Assembly: GCA_035333525.1 (NCBI GenBank)
Contig: DAOQQF010000013.1
Coordinates: forward strand, 1-24,802
DNA length: 24,802 nucleotides
Source of the DNA: CALMFT01 sp035333525
GTDB taxonomy: Bacteria; Patescibacteriota; Gracilibacteria; Absconditabacterales; Absconditicoccaceae
Direction of reading: 5' to 3'
The notes beneath the pieces are model-generated. The model was given only the letters and a program-made list of their open reading frames with translations. It was not told the DNA's origin and did not search any database. Position numbers and translations under genes: made by a program. Position 1 is the first letter of the stretch. Each line of letters begins with the position of its first letter. Shown one piece after another: positions 18,808 to 24,802 of the stretch.

Positions 18808-20553
18808 ATGTTATTTACTGAAATGAAACTCAAACCATCAATTCTTGGTGCTATCAAGAAGATGGGTTATGAGACAGCAACACCAATCCAACAAGAAGTT
18901 ATTACTCATTTTATTTCATGACAACACATTGTCTGACAGTCACAAACAGGAACTGGTAAGACAGCAGCGTTTGTCATACCAACACTCGATGCTATTGATC
19001 CTACCAAAAGAGTAGTACAAGCTCTTGTATTATGTCCAACCAGAGAGTTGGCTGTTCAAACTGAAGAAGAGTTTTACAAACTTTCATGGTGAACCATTGG
19101 CATTAGAACTTGTGTTGCATACTGATGATCAAATATCTTTAGACAAAAAGAAAAGATTATGCAATGAGCACAAGTAGTAATAGCTACTCCATGAAGAGCT
19201 ATTGATTTGATCCAAAGATGATTTCTTAAACTTCATAATGTTCAATATTTAATATTGGATGAGGCTGATAGAATGTTGGATATGTGATTTAGCGAGGATG
19301 TGGAGTATATTCGATCACATTGTACTAATATCAAACAAATCATGTCATTTAGTGCAACAGTGACTCACGAACTCAAGGATATGCTTACCAAGTATATCGG
19401 TTCTGATTATCATCATATTGTTATTACTCCAGAGGTTGTCTCCCAAAAAATTGATCATATGTTTATCATGGTGCCTTGGGACCAAAAGATTGAGATGCTC
19501 GCCAAGTATCTTTCAGAACATGACCAACAAAAGATTCTGATTTTTACTCAAACCAAAATAGGAACTGATGAATTAGTTGATAAGCTGACTGATATGGGTA
19601 TTGACGCATTTGCTATTCATGGTGATATCAAACAAAGGGATAGAAATAATACCATCAAAGCATTCAAAGAAAATAAAGCCAAAATATTGGTTGCTACTGA
19701 TGTAGCAAGTCGTGGTCTCAATCTCAATCAGATTGATTTGGTACTCAATCGAGATGTGCCACAAGATCCTGAAGCATACGTTCATCGTATTGGTCGTACA
19801 GGTCGTGCATGAGCTGATGGTAAAGCTATTACACTTGTTACGAGAGAAGAAATGAAGTATATACATGCTATCGAAAAAAGAAACAAGATCACTATCAAGG
19901 AGGTAGATGTACATGGTAATGAACTTGAAAGACCAAAACATACATCCATGAGTCATAAAACCTTTGGTAAGAGCTTTGGTTCGAGAAATGGACGCTCTGG
20001 ATTTGGTCGTTGATGAGATCGCGGTGGTCGTTGATGAGATCGTGGATATAGCTCACAACGCGGATGATCGAGATCTGAATCTCCATGGTATCGCAGACAA
20101 GAACGTATAAATAGTGGAGATACTTCACCAAAATGAAGAGATGGTGCTCCTGAAACTAGATCATTTGAGAGATCTGATGCTAGGCCATCAAGATGATTCT
20201 CTAAACCATGATGACGTGATTGATTTTCTAAACCATCATGAGAACGTCTATCAAGAGATGGAAATAGATCATATAGTTGATCATCTTCTAGGAGGTCAGA
20301 CTCTCAATCGTTTCCAACGAGAGAATTTGATAGATCTGATGCTAGACCATCAAGATCTGGAACAAGAAACTCGTATGGTTGATCTTCATCATCATGAGAA
20401 CGCTGATCGAGAGATTGAAACAAATCATTTGGTTGATCAAGATGATTCTCTAAATCATGACCAAGATCTTGATGACGTAGTTGATCGGGTAGACCATCAA
20501 GTCGTCGCTCTTCATGATCGTTTGGTAGTCCAGATTATAATCCTAGAGGATAA
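18808..20553 (+). CDS. DEAD-box ATP-dependent RNA helicase with RGG/Ser-Arg tail
   Basis: DEAD-box proteins unwind RNA duplexes in ribosome assembly and mRNA decay. The 581-residue protein carries all core motifs: Q motif GYETATPIQ, motif I SQTGTGKT (45-52), PTRELAVQ, TPGR, DEAD (151-154) and SAT. Motif V is ATDVASRGLN and motif VI is HRIGRTGRAG. From about residue 388 the tail is rich in Gly, Arg and Ser (GRGGDRGGRGGDRG) with two copies of RSDARPSR. Most tail glycines are TGA. Such tails bind RNA and can drive condensate formation. It ends at TAA. The same DNA shows a 153-codon open frame in another phase, which is only a shadow. Confidence 0.93.
19971..20550 (+). repeat. Degenerate coding repeats of the helicase tail
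   Basis: Short imperfect repeats include gatctgatgctag(g/a)ccatcaaga near 20170 and 20333, cgttgatgagatcg(c/t)gg near 20008 and 20029, and several tctaaaccat blocks. They encode RSDARPSR, GRGGDRG and FSKP units. Confidence 0.65.
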
Positions 20554-20631
20554 TAAATTATTGATCAATGTATAAATTGGTTGATATAAGATTAGTATTT
20601 GAATCATGCTTATTCTTTTATTTTCGAGTAA

Positions 20632-21522
20632 ATGATCAATCTCTATCAATCGAGTTATGAGTGAGTTCAGGGTATCTATCATTATGATACTTCCAACCCA
20701 TGACCACATATTGTGATTTCATGTCTAACACATTGATGAGAGTTGTTATGACTAAGAGTTATTGAGTATTTGCTCAATGAGTATACTATTTGTCCTAAAC
20801 TCACCCTATGATCAATAACTTTTATGATATCCAATATCAAAGCATACGAACACTTTCTGCAAACCAATGATATGGCATGATCCAGATATATTGATGAAAA
20901 CATGAATAGATGTGCTACCAGTGAAACAATTTGTTATTGATCAAGTAGTGAGGCAAAAAGGTTACGTGAGATTGTTCCTTTTTTGGAGATAGCTGATTAT
21001 CATATAGATATTCATTCTACCAGCCAATCAGCCAAATCTATGGCGATATACACATCTCGCTCAATGTGATTGTATCAACATATTATTAATGCTGACGAAC
21101 ATTATCAGGATCTTATTCTTTATCAAAAGGGTAGTCCTCTCATCGATATTTGTGAAACTCATTGATGATATGGACTATGACTGGAGACTGGTAGGGAATG
21201 AGATAGTAAAGCATATCATAATGGAGTTGAAAACGTATTGAGTGTATTGCATCATCTATGAATGATAGATTCTGTAGATATGAGACCAGAACCAAAGAGT
21301 AATACTGTCTATTGTATTATAGGCTCGATTATGGTGAGTGATGCAAAAACATTTATACCTACAAAACATTATCAACATAATGAATATATTATAAGCTGAA
21401 CTATTATTGCTCATCAGGATTGAAAACCTATCACTATAAATACTGATTGCATGATAGTTATGCCTAGTAAACAGATTATATGATGAGAAGAATACTGTTT
21501 TTTGGCGGCAGGTAAGTGATAA
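20632..21522 (+). CDS. Succinylglutamate desuccinylase/aspartoacylase-family zinc hydrolase
   Basis: These enzymes are zinc carboxypeptidase-fold amidohydrolases that release acyl groups from amino acids. The 296-residue protein has LTHGGE with zinc ligands His34 and Glu37, where both glycines are TGA. It has a DENMNRC segment like the conserved D.NR loop, and DIHST with the third ligand His128. GGYGLGLETG fits the glutamate-containing catalytic segment. The C-terminal beta domain is present. TAA directly before the ATG fixes the start; the stop is TAA. It lies between the helicase and dnaB on the same strand. The substrate is not clear: N-acyl amino acids or peptidoglycan-derived peptides are possible. 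Confidence 0.82.
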
Positions 21523-21627
21523 TCTATTACTTTTTGATATATTCGAGTTTGTTCTTGAAAACCGTACTGAAACAACTACTATCAATATATCTTATTTTAC
21601 ATATAAAAATCAATCACACTATAAACC

Positions 21628-22956
21628 ATGGATATTGCTGATATTAAACTACCGCCACACAACAATGATGCTGAGAAGTGAGTTCTTAGTTGTGTGTTTT
21701 TGGATAATGATAGTATGTACATACTTGATGCAATTCAATTGTATTCAGAGGATTTCTACCAAAAGGAGCATGGATTGATTTTTGAAGCAATGTCACAATT
21801 AAGGAATGCCAAAAAAACGATTGATGTAGTTACTGTGGGAGATCAGCTCACCAAAAATGGTCATTTCGAAGCTATTGGAGGTTCTGATTATCTGTATGAT
21901 TTGAGTTTATATCTGATGACTCCTTCGGTATGCGGAGAGTATGCCAAAATCGTAAAGGAGAAATCTATCTTGAGGTCTATTTTGAGGGTTTCACAAAAGA
22001 TAATCTGAGAAGTGTATAGTGAGAAGGATACCCCAGGTATTATTGATGCGATTGAAAAACAAATTTTCTCACTTATTCAATATAACCAGTGAGAGTCGCT
22101 CAAACACATTAGTGAGTTGCTTAACCTCAGAGTAGAGGAGCTTATGTATATTGCTGATCATCCGGAAGAGATTGATGCTGGCAAATGTATGTCTGGATAT
22201 CATAATGTTGACAATTTAACAGGCGGCTTCAAGCCATGAGAGTTAATTATTTTGGCTGCTAGACCGAGTATGGGTAAGACAGCTTTTGCTTTGAATCTTT
22301 TACTCAATGCGGCGATTGGTCAAAAAAAATCAATTGCATTGTTTTCGCTTGAAATGTCAGCACTGTCCATTATAGATAGACTATTGAGTACGCAAACAAA
22401 AATCCCTATGGAACATATCACCAAGTGACTTTTATCAGACCAAGATTATACATCGATAGGTGAAGCTATAGCAACATTATCTGAATTTAACATTTATATT
22501 GATGAGCACTCTAATACTATCCCTGTTATTAAGTCCAAACTCAGAAAGATAGTTGTGGAAAAGGGTAAAGTTGATTTGGTTATTATCGATTATCTTCAGC
22601 TTATATCAACATCAGGTATGAAATATGAAGGAAACAGAGTGTATGAGATTTCTGAAGTATCACGTACTCTCAAAGAGCTTGCCAAAGAGCTCAAATGTCC
22701 TATCATAGCACTATCCCAACTGAGTCGTGAAAATGAAAAAAGACCCGATAAAAAGCCTATCTTATCAGATCTAAGAGATTCTTGAAGTATCGAGCAAGAT
22801 GCTGATTTGGTTATGTTCTTGTATAGAGATGAGTATTATGATCCTGACACTGACAAAAAATGAATTACTGACATTTTGATCAGTAAAAATAGAAATGGTA
22901 AGGTATGAAATGCAGAGTTGAGATTTATTTGATCGAGGATGAAATTTGAGGAATAG
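21628..22956 (+). CDS. dnaB: Replicative DNA helicase
   Basis: DnaB is the hexameric helicase that opens the replication fork. The 442-residue length is normal. The N-terminal domain begins LPPHNNDAEKGVLSCVFLD, typical of DnaB. The RecA-like domain follows with AARPSMGKTAFAL (Walker A around residues 212-219), FSLEMSA, VIIDYLQLI (Walker B) and ALSQLSRENEKRPDKKP. DLRDSGSIEQDADLVMFLYR carries the arginine-finger region, and SKNRNGKVG ends the core. Several glycines, such as that in LRDSG, are TGA. The stop TAG lies 3 bp from the convergent stop of the next gene. Its loader partner is not here; the nearby PriA-like gene is truncated. Confidence 0.96.
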
Positions 22957-22959
22957 GTA

Positions 22960-23541
22960 TTATTTCTTATAGGTACATAATGCAGGTTGAATTCGTTCTG
23001 CAAAATCCTCCCATGTTTCTCGAAGATCTCCATCTCGTTTTTGGTGAGCATATTGATCAAGATACTCTCTGAGCATATCTGGTCATCCACAATCTTCCAA
23101 TAAATATGTTCCTTGGGTTGATATAAGCTCATAGGTTTTTTCGATGATTTTGTGACTCTTATGAGATAGATTATTGGCTTGTGTAAAACGGACTTCAAAA
23201 CGTCGTTCATCTCCAAAATCATAGATAAACTCCATAGTAGTATGATTGGTAAAAACGTCTTGCAGAGTTGTTTTATCGCCTGCTTTATTGGTTATAATAC
23301 CTTGTAGATCTCCAAATTCTGGATCATTAAATTCAATACTCATTGATTCATCAACTTGGTACAAAGGATGATTGATGATAAGCTGATCATCAACACGAAA
23401 CTCCCGGAGATGCTCTCCTGAAAATCCAAATAACTCACAAATAATGTGTGCTAGTGTATCAAATGTACACTCTGGATGTAGAGAAATAACTCTCTGGTTG
23501 AGAGGTTTTCGATTTAGGACAGTAATAGTAAATGTAAACAT
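22960..23541 (-). CDS. Plasmid pRiA4b ORF-3-like protein
   Basis: This 193-residue protein belongs to the pRiA4b ORF-3-like family, often carried by mobile elements and plasmids; the function is unknown. The diagnostic parts are FIYDFGDERRFEVRF and LLEDCGGPDMLREYL, matching YDFGD.W...I and ..ED.GG...Y. One of its roughly ten glycines is TGA (in CGGP), so it has been recoded only slightly. The rest of the family motif is intact. It starts at ATG 23541 and ends at TAA 22962-22960, tail to tail with dnaB. No Shine-Dalgarno sequence is visible. Confidence 0.8.
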
Positions 23542-23646
23542 AAGGTAGGGAGTTAATTAAAATCTTTGATGAAGTATGTGCAAGTATCTTCTTATTTCAA
23601 GAGTAAATAGGAGTAGTAAGGAATGAGAATAATTAGTTATTGAAAA

Positions 23647-23713
23647 AACCCTTTGCATACTATTTGTACTATCATCTGAAAAAAACATTTGATAGTATAT
23701 TATACAAAGGGTT
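23647..23713. repeat. 67-bp interrupted inverted repeat
   Basis: aaccctttg at 23647 pairs with caaagggtt ending at 23713, and actatca pairs with tgatagt inside. The imperfect hairpin lies between two genes on the minus strand, in a 240-bp gap (23542-23781) with no gene. It may serve as a terminator for the lipoprotein gene or be a small mobile palindrome. Confidence 0.6.
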
Positions 23714-23781
23714 GTCAGGCTTTCCTGGGTAGGATGGTTTCATTTTATCATAAGCTACCATCATTGCTTATGATGATGATG

Positions 23782-24618
23782 TTATTTCACGCCACCATTT
23801 CTTGCAAAATACGTTTCGATAACCGCGTCATTACCTCCATTTGGAGTTCCAAGACCATCAGTTCCATATTGGAATTTATAGATGCCTGGCATTATGCCAG
23901 AGCCATCTTCTGCTATACCGTGGTATAGCGGTGGAATTCCCAGAGATGCAGCAACACTGGGGGCTAGAGCATATATCTCATCGAAAGTAGAACACCCTAT
24001 TTGGGTGGTAATAGTTTCACCACTGTATAAGAAGACTGGTAGTGGGCGTACTGTCCCGTTACAGCCATGATAGCCTGCAGGTCCAATTCCGTACATCAAT
24101 CGAATATTCTTAACTTTCTTCGCCTTCATTGTACTATTATTGGCGTGTACACAGGCACTGTTTCCATACGGCACCCCGATTGGAGTTTTAAATGTGTAAT
24201 TGCTAGCTTTTAGTACGTCTAATAGTTCGTTGAAAGACTGTTTTCTCCATCCAATGTCATCTAACATAAAGGATTGAGAGAGGGTTTTCCCAACATAATT
24301 TTTATCACACTCATTTCCTGAGCATGACTGTCTTGTTGCTAGCTCGCTTGGGGTGATCAATGCAGATGGAAGATTATATTTTTGATAAAATGCTCCCATT
24401 TTTTTCTCTTCTCCCTTGGTTTCTATAAATTCTTTGATGATGTTATCATCAGCATTTAGGAAGAATTCATTTGATTTTTTTTCATTCTCTGTTAGAGGAT
24501 GTTGTTGAGTTGTTTCATGAGTTTTTATTAAATACTCATTTGTTACACTTTTTTCTTTTTCACATGAAAAAGTGAATAAAACTGTTACGAACGCTAAAAT
24601 AGCTACTTTTTTTTTCAT
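23782..24618 (-). CDS. Secreted lipoprotein of unknown function
   Basis: The 278-residue protein starts MKKKVAILAFVTVLFTFSC, a lipoprotein signal peptide with Cys19 as the lipidated residue, followed by the charged EKEK. The mature part has a polar linker and then a Gly- and Cys-containing domain (for example SCSGNECDKNYVGKTLSQSF). No known motif is recognised. All 26 glycines use GGN and none uses TGA, in contrast to the neighbours; stop is TAA. The signal sequence style (FSCEKE) and the A/T-rich start region resemble Bacteroidota lipoproteins. Recent transfer from a standard-code bacterium is the simplest reading, though this is inference. Confidence 0.8.
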   Translation of the reverse strand: MKKKVAILAFVTVLFTFSCEKEKSVTNEYLIKTHETTQQHPLTENEKKSNEFFLNADDNIIKEFIETKGEEKKMGAFYQKYNLPSALITPSELATRQSCSGNECDKNYVGKTLSQSFMLDDIGWRKQSFNELLDVLKASNYTFKTPIGVPYGNSACVHANNSTMKAKKVKNIRLMYGIGPAGYHGCNGTVRPLPVFLYSGETITTQIGCSTFDEIYALAPSVAASLGIPPLYHGIAEDGSGIMPGIYKFQYGTDGLGTPNGGNDAVIETYFARNGGVK

Positions 24619-24802
24619 AAAATTTAATTTTTTTTGTTTTTTTAATAATTTTAAAGTTAAAGAAGAACATTTAGTTGAATAATTATTTATTATATAAAGT
24701 CAAGAGAATTTTATTCTAATTATAGATTATATTATTTGTGTCGTATGATGGGTATTGCTAATATAGATATTACTACTTGAAAATCACTTCTAATTATATA
24801 GG
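24619..24802 (-). promoter_or_regulatory. AT-rich upstream region of the lipoprotein gene
   Basis: On the minus strand TTGACT at 24703-24698 is followed by TTATATAATAAAT, similar to the motif near 18582. It lies about 80 bp ahead of the start. The last 60 bases at the right edge contain a short open stretch starting at the ATG near 24750, too short to call a gene. Confidence 0.35.

Noticed and set aside
20114..20575. 153-codon plus-strand frame inside the helicase tail region
   Set aside because: It is an alternative phase of the repetitive RGG-tail DNA, giving only Asp/His-rich low-complexity sequence.
3490..22956. TGA codons as real stops, with many split or frameshifted pseudogenes
   Set aside because: The frame never shifts at these codons, the joined proteins match families end to end, and all true stops are TAA or TAG.
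24750..24801. Short frame MMGIANIDITTGKSLLII at the right edge
   Set aside because: Only 18 codons to a TAG, no context, so not supported as a gene.
1..24802. tRNA or rRNA genes
   Set aside because: I saw no cloverleaf with a TTCGANNC arm and no rRNA signature on either strand; a covariance-model scan would be needed to exclude a divergent one.

Overview
The window is AT-rich and makes sense only if TGA is read as glycine (genetic code 25). Under the standard code almost every gene breaks into short pieces. With TGA = Gly they join into full-length proteins, and every gene then ends in TAA or TAG. TGA falls on glycines that families require: the first Gly of a Walker A motif (4729-4731), glycines of a Nudix box, the GG of GGSTITQQL in a penicillin-binding protein and TPGR of a DEAD-box helicase. 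Tryptophan is still TGG. This points to Absconditabacteria (SR1) or Gracilibacteria (BD1-5) of the Candidate Phyla Radiation.

Layout. 1-822 (-): start and repeat region of a protein with 147-bp tandem repeats, running off the left edge. 997-2224 (-): uppS plus a small membrane protein, closed by a hairpin terminator. 2354-5934 (+): an operon with an XseB-like protein, a coiled-coil membrane protein and a TraD/VirD4-like ATPase. 5975-10232 (-): a class A penicillin-binding protein and a PriA-like protein that lacks the front half. 10270-15312 (+): rsmA carrying two in-frame copies of a small repeat, an N-acetyltransferase, an acetyltransferase remnant, an unknown protein, and the carotenoid pair crtB-crtI. 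CrtI carries a complete Nudix domain inserted in frame. 15379-16773 (-): two small genes (asparaginase-like and SGNH hydrolase) with two attC-like sites, resembling an integron cassette array. 16913-18283 (-): an APC-type permease. 18294-18548: RhuM and IS30-like remnants next to a perfect 38-bp palindrome. 18808-22956 (+): DEAD-box RNA helicase with an RGG-rich tail, an AstE/AspA-like metallohydrolase, and DnaB. 22960-24618 (-): a pRiA4b ORF-3-like protein and a TGA-free lipoprotein.

How the genes fit together. Several supply core functions: UppS and the PBP in the wall (lipid carrier and polymerisation), RsmA and the helicase in ribosome/RNA work, DnaB in replication. CrtB and CrtI would make and desaturate phytoene. 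The accessory islands at 15.4-16.8 kb and 18.3-18.5 kb, and the genes at 23-24.6 kb, use few or no TGA codons. This suggests recent arrival from donors using the standard code.

The most notable items are the CrtI-Nudix fusion, the integron-like cassettes in a recoded genome, the helicase-less PriA, and the repeat pair inside rsmA. No tRNA, rRNA or CRISPR array was seen.
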